Below the pieces are notes generated by a model. The model did no database searches and was not told the origin of the DNA. It saw only the letters and a list, made by a program, of their open reading frames with translations. Position numbers and translations under genes: made by a program. A stretch of DNA of 64,000 nucleotides from Halichondria panicea (lineage: Eukaryota; Porifera; Demospongiae; Suberitida; Halichondriidae): the NCBI RefSeq assembly GCF_963675165.1, contig NC_087379.1, forward strand, positions 3,476,201 to 3,540,200, written 5' to 3'. This document shows positions 33,936 through 46,365 of this stretch, piece by piece. Within the stretch, counting starts at the first letter, position 1; the number at the start of each line of letters is the position of its first letter.

Positions 33936-34889
33936 ATTATATGGAACGCCGTTTGCGACAAAATTCAGGCAGAATGTTATAGGCGTGTTCATCTCATATA
34001 AAATTGATTTTTGAAGATTGATTTTTAATTAATCGATTTTTTACAGTTGATTTTCGATTTACACGTGAACGGTCTTTGACAATCGATCTGATAATCGAAT
34101 TCGATTTTTGATAATCGATTTTTGATAATCGATTATTGAAATTCGATTTTTGATAATCAATTTTAGAACTGCTGTGAAGGGGGCTGGGGGGGTCCCTGTC
34201 TAAAGCTGTATCACGTGAGACTATCCTTAGAGAAATTTTGCATTGAAGAAGCCACTATTCATGACTTCTATTCTATCTGGAATCACCAAAGTCTTTCTCA
34301 GCTCTTTCTCTAAGCACACACAAGATTGCCAAATAAAACAGTGCTGGCAAGAAAACATACAAAAATGGGTGCATGAAGGAACTAAATAAGATTAGCACCA
34401 ACAGAACAATTTTAAAATTAATGATTTTTATTGTGACTTATGGCCCTCCTTTTTAATGGTTCCAAAAAACAATCATGTTTCGCTTTTGTGTTATAGTCTA
34501 TCATGTGAGATAGCTAACCAAGCCAACCTTTGATTCCAGGCCGTGGAGAAGGAGTTTGTGCATGTTCTGAATTTCAAGGGCGGCCTAACTGTAGCCTTGA
34601 ATCCATTTTAATCGGCCTGGATTCGAGGCTAGTATCAATCAATTGCAATAGATTTTCAAAAATCGATTATTAAAAATCGATTATTGAATTTCAATAATCA
34701 AAAATCGATTATCAAAAATCGAATTTCAAAAATCGATTATCATGTCAAAGATCGTTCACGTGTAAATCGAAAATCAACCGTAAAAAATCGATTATTAAAA
34801 ATCGATCTTCAAAAATCAATTTTATATTGGATGCACACGCCTATCAGATTCTGCCTGAATTTTGTCGCAAACGGCGTTCCATATAATTA
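33936..34889. mobile_element. foldback element with GGAACGCCG arms and AATCGATTTTTGA repeats
   Basis: TAATTATATGGAACGCCGTT begins the left arm; the right arm is its inverse and ends AACGGCGTTCCATATAATTA. Each arm is about 230-250 bp and carries arrays of ATCGATTTTTGA. The loop (about 34170-34635) has a CTGGGGGGGTCCC stretch and a small TAGCC/GGCTA pair at 34592-34631, no gene. A third arm copy at 11771-12000 carries an inserted Mutator-like element. Confidence 0.82.
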
Positions 34890-34893
34890 AGCC

Positions 34894-35677
34894 TAGCCTC
34901 GACCCCAGGCCGATCCGTCTCCAATTGAACGCTAGGTCGCCTACTAGGCCTGGTATTGATTGTATTTGGGCGTGATCTGGGCGTGGTTTTTTAATACATA
35001 AAACAAATTGACTCTGTGGTACAACAAAAAATGAATTCCTCCAACAGTAGTCTTCAACAACAGCCTCTGGGGCAGTATACAGCAGGAAATACTTCCCAGA
35101 AGACACTTCTTTGGCAGTGGCAACCAAATCTTTGTCGATTCCTTTATTCTCTATTGTTTAGACTCCTGACCTGGTCAATCATGAGTCTCATGATTAGAGA
35201 TACAAGGGGAGAGACAATTAACAAGAACAACACTTTCGTCAACAGGAGGAGCCTTGGTCCTACCTAGCTTGTAGTCCATTAAAAAGGGTAGCAACTGATA
35301 CAGCAGAGAGACTTGCCATACCCCGTTGGGAACTAGATAAACACGTCCCTTCCCGGTCCCTCAAACAGGAGCTTGAGAGCCTGGGCCTGTTCTGCCATGA
35401 GAGTGAGGCCATCTTGCTTCAAACAAGACAACGCGTTGCATGCCATAGCTAGCTAGCTATAAATTGAGAACATGACACGGAGCTACATTACTGTAACTTT
35501 TATGGGAGTAAAATGCCTCTACGTACACCTTTAATATTACAGAAAAAAAGCAGGAAACAAAATCTGAAGAATATCTGCTTTAGTTTCCGGTTCCTGCCAC
35601 GCCCAGATACAATCAATACCAGGCCGTATTTTTCAACTTCATTCTATTAAAAAAAAATCGGCCTGGGACCGAGGCTA
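34894..35677 (-). mobile_element. Mutator-like element carrying a RecQ helicase exon fragment, copy 2
   Basis: Inverted relative to copy 1 and nearly identical. Ends TAGCCTCGACCCCAGGCCGA and CGGCCTGGGACCGAGGCTA; flanks AATTAAGCC (34885-34893) and AATGAAGCC (35678-35686), 8/9 identical. The same helicase fragment is read on the minus strand, here retaining KYFLLYTAPEAVVEDYCWRN in one frame, with the same frameshift after GYGKSLC as copy 1. A shared lesion means the capture and decay predate the duplication. Confidence 0.82.
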
Positions 35678-36187
35678 AATGAAGCCTTGCACACCACTGT
35701 AGCAAAGATTCTGCAAAACCCTGTAAAAAGGTAAAAAGGTTTGTGGTGTAACAGCAAGTATCAATTGCCTTAATTACTACAAATCCAATTAGCGGTTTGT
35801 GCAAGTCAACACACTATTGCACATGCACCAAAAGGATCGTTTTACTGGAGAATCAAAGCAAACGCGGCAAAACATAAATTTGGCCTCTACTGTAATTTCC
35901 AGTGGGCCAGGGGCATAGTCAGGGGGGTGCACCAGCCTGAATCAAGTATACAAATCACCGAGATATGTATCCAGCTGAGCACAGTTAGTAGCTACAGTTT
36001 CTGCGTTAGATATGTAGCTGATTAGATTGCACACAAGGCCCGTTTCCGCCTACGCACGTTGTTTACACTAACAGCATGTATACAAATCCAATTAGCGGTT
36101 TGTGTAAGTCGAGTGCACATGACAATAGACCTTTTTACTTAACTCAATGGAATGTGCTGACATTGCGATTAGTTTCCAATGACTCAC

Positions 36188-36755
36188 TGGGGGACGGAAG
36201 TGCTGTTGCCACGCCCACTATCAAATGTGCATGAAAATGATCACTTCAGTTGCAAGTGCATTCTGTATACTGCCATGTGCTTGATCTATTTATGCAAGAC
36301 TGCATGCAAAATTGAAGTTTTAGCTATTGAATGATGCACGAGTGATTGTTAGCAAGCGCTCAGGAGAGGAGCTACAGCCCACAGAAAACAAGCAGTTATG
36401 ACAGTAAATCCAACCTTCAGTGAACAAAACAAGAGTGGCAACTTGCAGTAATACTGTCTGTATAGCTACAGTATGCAGTAAGCTAAGGTATAGGCAGGAT
36501 TTGTTGCAGAAAAATCACTTTTACTGGTTGGATTACTGTCTTACCTGCTTGTTTTCTGTGGGCTGTAGCTCCTCTCCTGAGCGCTTGCTAACAATCACTC
36601 TTGGATTATTCAATAGCTAAACTTCTATTTTGCATGCAGTCTTGCATAAATAGATCAAGCACATGGCAGTACAGAATGCAATTGCAACTAAAATGATCAT
36701 TTTCATGCACAGTTGATAGTAAAAGTGGGCGTGACAGCAGCACTTCCGTCCCCCA
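36188..36755. mobile_element. foldback element, arms of about 225 bp, spacer about 115 bp
   Basis: TGGGGGACGGAAGTGCTG begins the left arm; CAGCACTTCCGTCCCCCA closes the right. Arms match through TGCATGAAAATGATCA, GCATGCAAAATTGAAGTTTT and GAGAGGAGCTACAGCCCACA, with a few substitutions. No ORF of note and no clear target duplication. Confidence 0.85.
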
Positions 36756-37569
36756 GACTGCTGGAAAAGCTAATTAACTCTAATCAAATTCCTTCTACCG
36801 TTGTGTGGAAAGGAGTATTGTTTTGCTTGCGTGCAACAGAATCGCAGAGTACTGCGCAAACGGAACAGAATGCCCTTTTCGTTGCACAGGAATGACTGCT
36901 TACCGGAAGCCACGCATTTGCACGTTTTATAGCAGATTGAACAATTTTCGTGCACTTAATTTTTGTGAAGGATTGCTAACCCACGAAATCAGCGAAAATT
37001 AAGCTGTACGGTATTCAATCTGGAATCGTAATTATTTAATAAAAAGTGCGCACGTACTTTAAATTACCTATTAGAAAAAAATCGGCCTTGGACTTATCCC
37101 GGCTTGGTCAAAAATGGGCGTGTTCTTAATGCGCATGCACAATATTAACAGCTGTTACCATAGACTCAGACATGTTTGTCTTCTGCACATATAATTATGC
37201 GTATAGACCAAGGCGTTGTTTAGCATCATACATGTACATCTGTTTTGTAACATGTACGTTTTTATCTAGGATAAAGGGGACGATTTGGGCATGCGTATAA
37301 TTATAAGCACGTCGCAAACTGTTTGGCACCTAACGCATCACAATAGATCTAGTAGATAGATCTATTAATCACATTATGACATGTATAGTTCTAATGTGAT
37401 ATGTCATCATTCTACAACATTTTGGAGGGGAAGCTGAGCATTTTGGGATGGAAGGTTCACCCCTAGGCCCCCAAACCCTGCCAGCAGTGTGGTGCTCTAG
37501 CTTTAACATAGGGCTGTATTATAGTAATCTTCGCTATATACACACACACACACTGTAGTTGGGAATCTG

Positions 37570-37752
37570 GTGCAGTTCATCAACACCAAAGTTGGCCGTG
37601 GCGAGAGTGAGGTGCTGCACATATACATACAAAATGAATTAATTGCAGCAAAAGAATGCACAATGGCAAAAATCTACCAAGAATACAGAGAAGATGATTA
37701 TTTTTTGTATTTGGCATTTTTTGAAAAAAACTTGTATGATCCTGGACAGTAG
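37570..37752 (+). CDS. short ORF of unknown function
   Basis: 60 codons from MQFINTKVGRGESEVLHIYI to FFEKNLYDPGQ, stop at 37750-37752. The composition (balanced charged and hydrophobic residues, YQEYREDDYFLYLAFFE) looks more protein-like than its repeat surroundings, and the frame is open upstream for a few codons (GIW). No domain recognised; could be a stranded exon. From 36756 to 37560 there is nothing else I can support. Confidence 0.25.
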   Translation: MQFINTKVGRGESEVLHIYIQNELIAAKECTMAKIYQEYREDDYFLYLAFFEKNLYDPGQ

Positions 37753-38329
37753 TACAGAGTTACAATCGAATTAACTTACTTGCAACTATAATTATCTTTT
37801 GAGTTAATGTCATCCATATCAGAGGAACTTTTAATGATTATTCCAGGTCAAATTGCTTTTCGCTCTTGCTGACTCAGCAGTAGCGTCTACGGCTAGCCTC
37901 ATATTTCAGCCGCCCTCTAAAAGTTAGGCGGCGAGTCTATGTTAAAGAGGGTGACTGTTAATGCTTCTGCACGGTTTCTGTAGCCTCCTTCACAGCCTCT
38001 CCGTTCTTTGTCACAATACTTGAATTGGAGGACAAAGAAAGAAAGAAGGAAGAGACAAGGAAAGCCTGCCTTGCTATGTTGCGTGACGGGTAGACAAGTG
38101 AAAATGAACGTGCATGGTAGATCTCTAGTAGTACAGCAGTAGTCTACTCTAGTGTTTCATACTTCCTCTCTGACTAAAGGTCTGCTGACTCTACTGTTAG
38201 CCAGCACACGGTCTTGGGTTGTCCCACTTTGAAGCTATAGTAATAATGGCCAGTCTTTTGTAGAATGTATTGGCTAGCCCTCCTGTGGCAGACACTACCA
38301 GGGGTGTAAAGTTGGCATGTGCTTATGGG

Positions 38330-38720
38330 GTGTTATCTGTGTCAAAATGACTATGACAATGTACACACGCGTGCATTCATATGCACATTACAATATGCAT
38401 GTCAACATGCGTATGCACGTTACAATCATGTGCATATGCATATCAACATGCATATGCACATGCAATATGCATGTCAACATGCATATGCACGTTATAATAT
38501 GCATGCAATATGCATATGCACCTTACAATATGCATGCAACATGCATGTCAACATAATAATAATTACCATAATTATACACATTACAACATGCATGTCAACA
38601 TCATTACAACATGCATAATTATACACTTGACATGTACGTATATACACGGTAAAACATGCATGTCAACATGTATAATTATACATAATGGCATGTGCATGCA
38701 CGTATACTTACACATTACGA
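38330..38720. repeat. CATGCA/TGCATG-type satellite
   Basis: Irregular tandem of CAATATGCATGTCAACATGC and CATATGCACGTTA words, strongly palindromic. Overlapping ORFs rich in Met, His, Cys are translations of the repeat. A shorter related stretch is at 40090-40390 (ACGTGTGC, CATGCAGCACGTA). Confidence 0.85.
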
Positions 38721-38865
38721 GAGTAATTACAGAGTAATTACAGAGTAATTACAATGTAATTAGATTATTGTGGTCATTGGGTCAAAGTGCAAGTGCTCAT
38801 TATATAGAATAAGATTAGCACAATAATTGTTGGCGCAAGTAATCTTGTCAGCCATGCTAGCTAGT

Positions 38866-39125
38866 AGTTGGGCGGAGCCCGACCGTCCCTGATGGAAGGT
38901 CGGGTTTCAAGGGTTTGTCTTGCTGAATTATGTAACACGCTGATGTAACACGCTGATAAGCAACTATGAATAATCATTTTATTCTATGAATATTATTATT
39001 CTGAAGTGGGTGTTAACCTTGCTTGAGGTTGCGCAACCGGCCGTGACACAGACCACAGTAGAAATGCTGCAATCTGATTGGGCTGCAACTATAGTTGCAG
39101 CAAAGCGTCAGGGCTCCGCCCAACT
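38866..39125. mobile_element. short element with AGTTGGGCGGAGCCC ends
   Basis: AGTTGGGCGGAGCCCGAC at the left, GGGCTCCGCCCAACT at the right, perfectly inverted over 15 bp. Flanks are GCTAGCTAG runs, so the target duplication is ambiguous. A 70-bp relative (AGTTGGGCGGAGTCC … GTCCGCCCAAC) lies at 57712-57775. Confidence 0.8.
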
Positions 39126-39378
39126 AGCTAGCTAGCTAGCTCAGAGTCTGTCGGTATTTCTTCTTTATTATTCTCGCCTCCAGATTCAGATTTCTTGTGT
39201 TCTAACTGCTTGGAGATGATGTCGTGGCCATATCTTGGATCTTGGGAGTCACTGAGAGTGGATGTGAGTGCCAAAAGACTGTTGGCCAACTAGAGTCTAT
39301 GCAATACTCAAGAAGTATTCTGCTCTAGCACCGGAACTAGCGATGGAAGAAGGAATCGTGATGAGAGCCAACCGAATT

Positions 39379-39600
39379 AAAACTCCAGAAAGAAATACTT
39401 GAACAATTGCACACTGGTCATCAAGGTATCCAGAAGACCCAGTTGGAGCAGATCGTGAGAGACTGTATTAATTAAGTATCAGACACAGAGAGTAGATTTG
39501 CTCCAACCAACCAACCCAGTTGCCACCGACTTATTCGAATGGAAAAAGTCCACCTACCTCTTAATCGTGGACCGTTGCTCACGTCATTCAACACACGAAA
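39379..39600 (+). pseudogene. Ty3/Gypsy integrase fragment
   Basis: KLQKEILEQLHTGHQGIQKT, with the HTGH pair of an integrase zinc-binding module, stops at 39468. A shifted frame continues QPTNPVATDLFEWKKSTYLL IVD, matching the first catalytic-Asp segment of Gypsy integrases (…DLFEW..STYLLVVD). No LTR or RT nearby, so a fragment only. Confidence 0.6.
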
Positions 39601-40574
39601 TCCATCGACCCCAGTACGCTTCTCAGCAATACACCCAGATTCGTACACAATGGCACGAGACAAGCAGCCCCTACCACCAACACAAGAAACCAACAATTTC
39701 CAATTTGGTCACAGCCAAGTGTCTATAACAGAAAGAGTTCCGTTCCAACAATTTTCAAATTTGGGTTAAAATTTTTTTTGAGCACTTTGTTGGAACGGTC
39801 TGAATCTTTGGCCACAGCCTGGTGTCACTCATTTCAGGTGTCACCCATTTCACTTTAACGAGCCGTGTAGAGGCACTCGAAGGTCAAGGCACAAAGATCT
39901 CACCAACGGAGTCATCCCTTGGACCCGCTTCGAAAGCTTCTTGCCATCCTGTACGAAGACCTTGATCTCGGAAGAATCTGTGCGGTTGAGCGCAAAGAAC
40001 ACGCCCATGAACAAAGAAGACTTGGGCGCTCTCAAAGGTATATAAATTGAGTTTCCATGGTAAAAATTAAACTATGACATTCGTATCAAGCGTGCATTAT
40101 ACGTGCTGCATGCATGCTACATACAGTATCAAGCGTGCATAAAACATGCAGCACGTATGTTGAATCTGGACAAAAGCATCACACACGTCATGCATACGTG
40201 TGACAAACCATACACGTATGCCACACGTATGCCACACACAGTAGGTGCAGTACGTGTGCATACAATAAGAGCAGCACGTGTGCAGACTGCATTCACAGTA
40301 CAGGCACTCTTAGTACAGCTTTCTCCTTCTAAGTGCGAAATTCTGAAGTGTAGCACACGTGTGGCATACGTGTGTGCTATGAGGGTACTGCCTGCCACAC
40401 TCATTGCATTTCTGTAAGGGGGCTAGTCGTAAGGGGTAGTGGCCGGATAGATCCTACACCAAAACACAATAACTGATTTTTCACCCCCCCAAACATCATC
40501 TTTACATCATTTTTCCATGACTTCCGGCCACTGGGATAAATGCTTCAGTCCACTGAAACAGCCAATTCAGAATG

Positions 40575-41096
40575 TCTGATCCGGAGGATGAGCTTCTGAG
40601 AATTAGAGACCGAAGTGAAAATATGGATGAAGACAATATGGATGAAGAAACAATATGGATGAAGAAAATGCTTTGCTGAACATGTCACCCGCTCCCAACC
40701 CACCAGTCACTGGCACTGGTCAGAAAATTGCTGAAGCTCCTGGGTGTCGCATATTTGGAGGGCTCTAGCAAACAGCAGCCCACATCCAATCACTGGCACT
40801 GGCCTACAACTACAACTCTCAGGAAACAGACCCTTCAGAGGTCTACAATATCCACCTCCTCCATATCCATACCCTCCTCATATCCATACCCTCCTCTCCC
40901 TCACCTCACCTATGTACCCCCGCCCCCACCTTTCCACGGACATGAAGATGGACAGTACGTGCCACGGCATAGAGAGAGGACCAGATCTCGAAGAAACACC
41001 CCTTACAATCGAACAAGGCCTCTGCTGGATACGCCCGCACCCACCGTCGTACTGAACTTAAAGCACGTTCAACAACTATTCAACAGGATCTGCTGA
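40575..41096 (+). CDS. acidic then Pro/Arg-rich reading frames, unknown
   Basis: MSDPEDELLRIRDRSENMDE opens at 40575 and stops about 35 codons on. A shifted frame further down reads a Pro/Tyr-rich segment (YPYPPLPHLTYVPPPPPFHG) and a basic segment (RHRERTRSRRNTPYNRTRPL) to a stop at 41096. The arrangement could be a retroelement Gag-like protein or a decayed nucleic-acid-binding protein. No domain is recognisable. Confidence 0.3.
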
Positions 41097-41099
41097 ACT

Positions 41100-42394
41100 G
41101 AACACGGACCATTATTGTTCACGTTGTTTATCTTATTGAAGTGTCGTTTATCGGCGTGGCCCCCCACCCCGGACGCTCAGCCAGAGCTTCATGGTGAAAA
41201 TCGTTTAGACATTTTTAAATTGTCAGATGAATATCGTTCAGTTAAATTGGTTTTGTGCACAGACCTACCATGTGCTCCAACCTACCATGTGCTCCAACTT
41301 TACTAACCTGAACATACCTGCCAGCCTTCCAGCTAGTTCCTGACAGCAACCTCAGCAACCTCGCGCCCACTCACCACATAGTATACCTTGTGTATCTAGC
41401 TACTCTCCAATTCCCTGCATCTATCATTATTATTACAACAGTATAGTCCCCATTCATACCTTTACAATGGCTACACTGTCCAATCTACCTCTACTCATAC
41501 ACATCATTATCGCACGCTATCTACTACTATTATACGCAAAACTTTCACAGGTAATGCATGCATGATGCTGTGGAGTACGTTTTCTCGCATGTGTACACTT
41601 GAATTCACCTCTATTCTAGGACCACTACCAATGAACCCTGAACGACCAAGAATAATGCCCCTCGATTGTTCGATGTTCCTAGACATTATTGTTCGTGCCA
41701 AGACGATCGTCAGCTTCCAACTTCCACTGGAATTTCCATACAATGATACGTAGAAGGAAAATGTCAAGCATGGAGTAGGACATCCCAATGGTCAATTGGA
41801 AAACTTTTTTGCCCACTCCTCCTCATATTGCGGATCATCTGATAAATGGGAGTCATTAGTGCTTAGAGAACCCTACATGTATGAAACAACCGACGGAACG
41901 TACGCATTTTAGCAGCTAGCAGCTGACGACTTCAACAAAGTGCCCGGATGTTGATATCAAGACACCAAAGGAATCACGTATCAAGCCCTGGTATGTGTAC
42001 GCCCCAGATATCGAAGGCTCTGTGAAAATTGCCAAGAAAATTGGAAAATTGCCATGAAGGAGAAAAATTTCAAGCATTGATTTTCGCACACAGTGTTTCT
42101 CTCTGATGTCATAGTCCACACACACATACCCACATATGCACAACCATTATTTTTACTTACATGCAGCTAATTATACCACATATACACACACCATATACAC
42201 ACACACACACACATACCCGCACACACACACACACACACACACACCCACACACAAACCAACAAACACGTACCACAATTCATTACTGTGTTTAATCAATTGC
42301 TAACACCTCAATTTGATATCATAATTAACACTCTAATACTTTTGAGCGAGAGGCACTAAAAGAAAAAAAAATGATAAATTTGTATGATTAGTAA
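41100..42394. other. no gene supported; AC microsatellite at 42180-42260
   Basis: Short ORFs on both strands at 41500-41790 overlap each other and show no motif. The (AC)n tract at 42180-42260 is the only clear feature. Confidence 0.5.
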
Positions 42395-42639
42395 AATTAT
42401 TAAAATTATCCACTTCCGCTTATAATTAATTGAAAACAAAATCTTCTTCTTTGTTGCTTCCTAGATCCTTGAGGTCCATGGTATAAGCAAACACAACAAT
42501 GATATTCAAGTCAGATTATTTTATACACTTTTCCTCTTCTATACTTTCTCTTCTTTACTTCCTCTTCCTCTTCTATACTTTTGAGCGAAAGCAAATCATG
42601 GCGAGAGGCATTAGCACAGCGCCAGCTTGAACACTAGTT
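42395..42639. repeat. dispersed repeat, copy of 32845-33122
   Basis: Contains the same CCACTTCCGCTTATAATTAA, TTGCTTCCTAGATCCTTGAG and GGCGAGAGGCATTAGCACAG words. Downstream (42665-42740) a short acidic frame, MAESDIESEEEQDKQLLEDD, ends in a stop; it may be a transposase N-terminus but is too short to assign. Confidence 0.7.
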
Positions 42640-43189
42640 AAGCCTATGCTAGTGCCAGTAGCAGCCACCCTATGGCTGAGTCTGATATTGAAAGCGAGGA
42701 AGAGCAAGACAAGCAACTGCTAGAGGACGATCAAGGTGTCTGAGGTCACCAAGTACAAGTTCCGGTTCTGGATCTGGGAGGTTTAGAAAGAGCTGGAACT
42801 TACAGTTTATTGAAACAAACTCTGCCATCGAGATTTTTCTGTCGCACATGGTGGACATATGATGCTAAACGTCACTGTGCCAGTTCAGGTCCTGTGCCAG
42901 TTCAGGTCATCAAAAGAGGTGTAATGAGAGCACTAACTTTTTTTGTAGAATCCAGTGTTTCTCATGCAATAGCCACAGTTTATTGCCTTACATAAATTAC
43001 CATTTCAAGCAGCTGATCACTTAAGTGATCTGATGTCACACATGTTTTCTGATTCTAAAATAGCAGCTGATTTTTCTTGTAAGCATTCCAAGATAATCTC
43101 ATTTTAAGTCATTGACACCCCCTTTTTATGTGTGTGGTGTGTGATGAGTCAAGGGTGATCAATGTAAGCTTCTTACAATGCTTCTTACA

Positions 43190-43296
43190 ATCCTAGTTAG
43201 ATTGTATGATTCCACCACAATTATGTGGTTAGCTCGCCACTTAGATACTGTTGGCATAACTGATTTCACTGCCGAAGGAATATTCCAGGCCCTTAA
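43190..43296 (+). pseudogene. exon-like block interrupted at a TTAA site
   Basis: After a polypyrimidine stretch and AG, the frame RLYDSTTIMWLARHLDTVGI then TDFTAEGIFQAL runs to TTAA (43293-43296), where the 43297-46865 element begins. Past the element (after TTCA 46866-46869) the same frame stays open for about 24 codons. Family unknown. Together with 46943-48105 this may be one split gene. Confidence 0.4.
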
Positions 43297-44759
43297 CCCT
43301 TTCCCTGTGTAGTAGTATTGGTTATTGTATTTATAGCTTACAATATAGTGATGTAATGGCTTATGTTGAGTTATGTAATAACATGTGTTCTGGACTTAAA
43401 GTGATTGATTATATCTTATGAATCTTATGAGACCTAGTGATTCTAGAGCATATTACACCCTGCTTTAATTAAAAAACAAAATACAGAATAAATACACATT
43501 TTTGTTTAAAAATACATATCTCATGAACAATGCATTGTAATCACTTGCAACTATTTTCTACAGGTAGCCCAGATTCTGGGGGTACCATGACATCATCATC
43601 CCATGACATCATCATCATTACCTAGCAACTGACCACCCCCACTAATATAACATTTTTTTACACATTTTCACAATTATAAACATAAACAATAATTATTGTA
43701 TGAAGGCATGAAGTAACTGTAACTAACTAAGTGTTCTCAATGTGACATGGTTCAATCAGGATCAGCATGTTTACTTGGATTTTAATTCGTGGATTTGCAA
43801 AATAATGCTTCATTCTCGAGTTATGCCTACTGTAAGATCTAAAGCGACACTTTTTAAGAGGTCGCATCTTTTGGAGGTTGAAAAATTATAAAATTATATT
43901 GAAGTCCTGGTGTCGCATATTTAGAGGGTCGCCATCTAATTGGAGGTAACTTTACTGACAGAGTCTACTTGCCTCGATTTCAGGCCGCTTAAAAACACTG
44001 ATTTTCCAGTGGGCTAAAATCGAGGCTAGGGAGTGGCTACATTTACCTCTATTTAGAACGCGACAATAAAAAATAAGTGTAAATTGCTGAAGCTCCTGGG
44101 TGTCGCATATTTGGAGGGTCGCCTTAAATCGAGGTCTTACAGTAGTTTTGCTTACTTGGAATGCAGAGCACGTAGCCAAACTAGTTCCGATAGTTGGTAG
44201 CTGCAGGACTAGCAAAAGAGCTGCAAAGGCTGCAACACGTACAGCCATTCTGAAACCAAGCCCCCCTTTCTTTTGGAAAAATTAAGGGGCGTGGTTCCGT
44301 CTATCTAATTATTTTTGCGCATGCCCAAGTCGTGTTTAATACTGCAACAATTTTCCTTGATCCTTGGCAAGTGATTGTATTCCATAGAAGACAAGGAGTA
44401 GGACTAAAGGTGAGTCAGCCTTCTAAAGTTAACTTCAAAAGGGGGGGTCTGCTTCTAAGTCACTCGCTATAATTATGCATTAAGTGCGCATGCTCTGTGG
44501 TTGTGGCAATTGTGGTCAATTAATTTATACTAATTAAGCTGTGGAGTTTATAAACATTGAGTTCTTTGTTGACCATGAGCAGGAAGAGGAATACAGCCCT
44601 ACCCATTACAGTAGTAACATCATTTACCTGAAGTTGGATGATCACTTTCTGATCACTATTATCCTCAATGTTGTCACTACTTACTATTTTCCTCTAATAT
44701 TATTTTAATTTACGCGTTTTATAATTATGTCAGTTTTATAATTATGTCATCTTAAAGTT

Positions 44760-46365
44760 ATGAGTCTGACTGAAGTGGTGTTAATTCTTTTGGTGTTAAT
44801 TAACTATAATGTCACACATAATTATACAGGTCCTAGCTCGTTAAGTTTGCTTCAGACAGATCATGAATCTGAGTTGCCTGCCTCTGACATCGGTGAGCTT
44901 CTGAGGACAAATGAAGACTTGAAGAAGCTGAGCCGAGAGCACAAATATCGTATTTTGTCAATAGAGCCAAATGTTGATTTTTCTTATCCGCGGACGCGTT
45001 GTTCAGCATCAGGCTCTTTCCGCCAGTTTCAACCAAGCTGGTTCAAGCAGTATCACTACAGCTCTACTGTGGATGGTGCATTTTGTCGGGCGTGTGCTGT
45101 TTTTGCTCCAGCGTACGTTGGTGGGCATGTCCTCGGCCAATTTGTATCATCACCTTTCAAGACTTGGAGAAAAATGTCCCAGAAGGCAAGTGCTCATGGT
45201 AAGCTCGAGTACCATTTGTCATCACTGGCCAAGATGAGTGAGTTCTTAGCCCGCTATGAAAACCCATCAAAATTAATCGACAATATCTTGTTAACTGAGG
45301 CTCAGAAGAGGATTGCGAAGGTGGTTAGCTCACTTTTTAAGGTAGTGTTGCTAATGGGAAAACAGGGCATAGCATTTCGAGGCCACAGAGACGACTGTGT
45401 GAACTGGGTTGATTGCAATGAAGGCATCTCTTCAAACCAGGAAAACTTTGTTGAGCTGGTGCGATTTCGGGCTGAGACGGATGATGTTCTTGCTAATCAT
45501 CTCAAAAATTCGCCAAGGAGTGCTCGTTACACGTCTAAGACAATTCAGAACGAGCTGATTGAGGTAATCGGTAACCATATCCGCCAAGGCATCATAGACG
45601 AAGTTAAATCGAGCAAATTCTACACTTTCATTGCCGATGACGTCTCAAACAAAGAGCAATTGTCCATTTGTCTTCGTTATGTACATGGTGGTACGGTGTT
45701 TGTCTGCTATAGATCAGTTGAGAGAATTACTGGGAAGTTGCTTGCTGATACGATTTTGAGCTGGTTGGATAGGGTAGGATTGTCCCCCACAAACATGCGA
45801 GGCCAGTGTTACGATGGAGCAAGTAATATGTCCGGAGCCAGGTCACCCTTGTACGACAGCAAGCTCCAATGGCCACATATGTTCATTGTGCTGCACATCG
45901 ACTGAATCTTGCTGTGGTGTCCGCTTGTAAGATTCAAGTGCTAAAAAATGTGGAGGCGTACATTGGAGAGATTGCCAGTCAGCGCTGGTCTCTTCAACAA
46001 GCAATTGATGTCACTCTCCCAAGCGCAAAAGTTAAAGGATGCTTGTCGAACAAGGTGGATTCAGAGGATTGACTCGTACATTGTTTTCTTGGAGCTACTT
46101 CCTGCCCTTCACACCACTCTTCAAGCAATGGTTTTACCGAGGCAGTATGAAGACTTAGGCACTCACTGGAGCTGGGATAGTGACACGATTACCAAGGCCA
46201 ATGGATTTTGTTTTCAATTGCAATCATCTTCCTTCTTGGTTGGCTTCAAGATATTGCTCGAAGTATTGTCAAGTCTGCGTGGGCTCATGCAGCCATTGAC
46301 GTAATTTACGCTTACAAGCAGGTGCAATCCGCAAAATCAGAAGATGAGTATGAGTTCTCATGCTG
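44760..46365 (+). pseudogene. hAT/ZMYM1-like transposase-derived ORF (TTF-type finger, DUF4371-like), frameshifted
   Basis: Open from ATG at 44760 for 381 codons; homologous-looking sequence probably begins at an AG-preceded GPSSLSLL (44830). It has a TTF-type finger region (FRQFQPSWFKQYHYSS, GAFCRACAVFAP), FRGHRDD, QNELIEVIGNHIRQGIIDEV, the catalytic-Asp-type FYTFIADDVSNKEQ, and RGQCYDGASNMSG. A frameshift near 45845 moves the frame to MATYVHCAAHRLNLAVVSAC. A further shift gives CRTRWIQRIDSYIVFLELLP and FQLQSSSFLVGFKILLEVL to about 46300, then AIDVIYAYKQV and a stop at 46365. The C-terminal hAT dimerisation region is absent. Family role: DNA cut-and-paste transposase or a domesticated relative; this copy is broken. 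Confidence 0.82.

Noticed and set aside
38317-38737. Met/His/Cys-rich ORFs suggesting a metal-binding protein
   Set aside because: They are translations of the CATGCA satellite in three frames.
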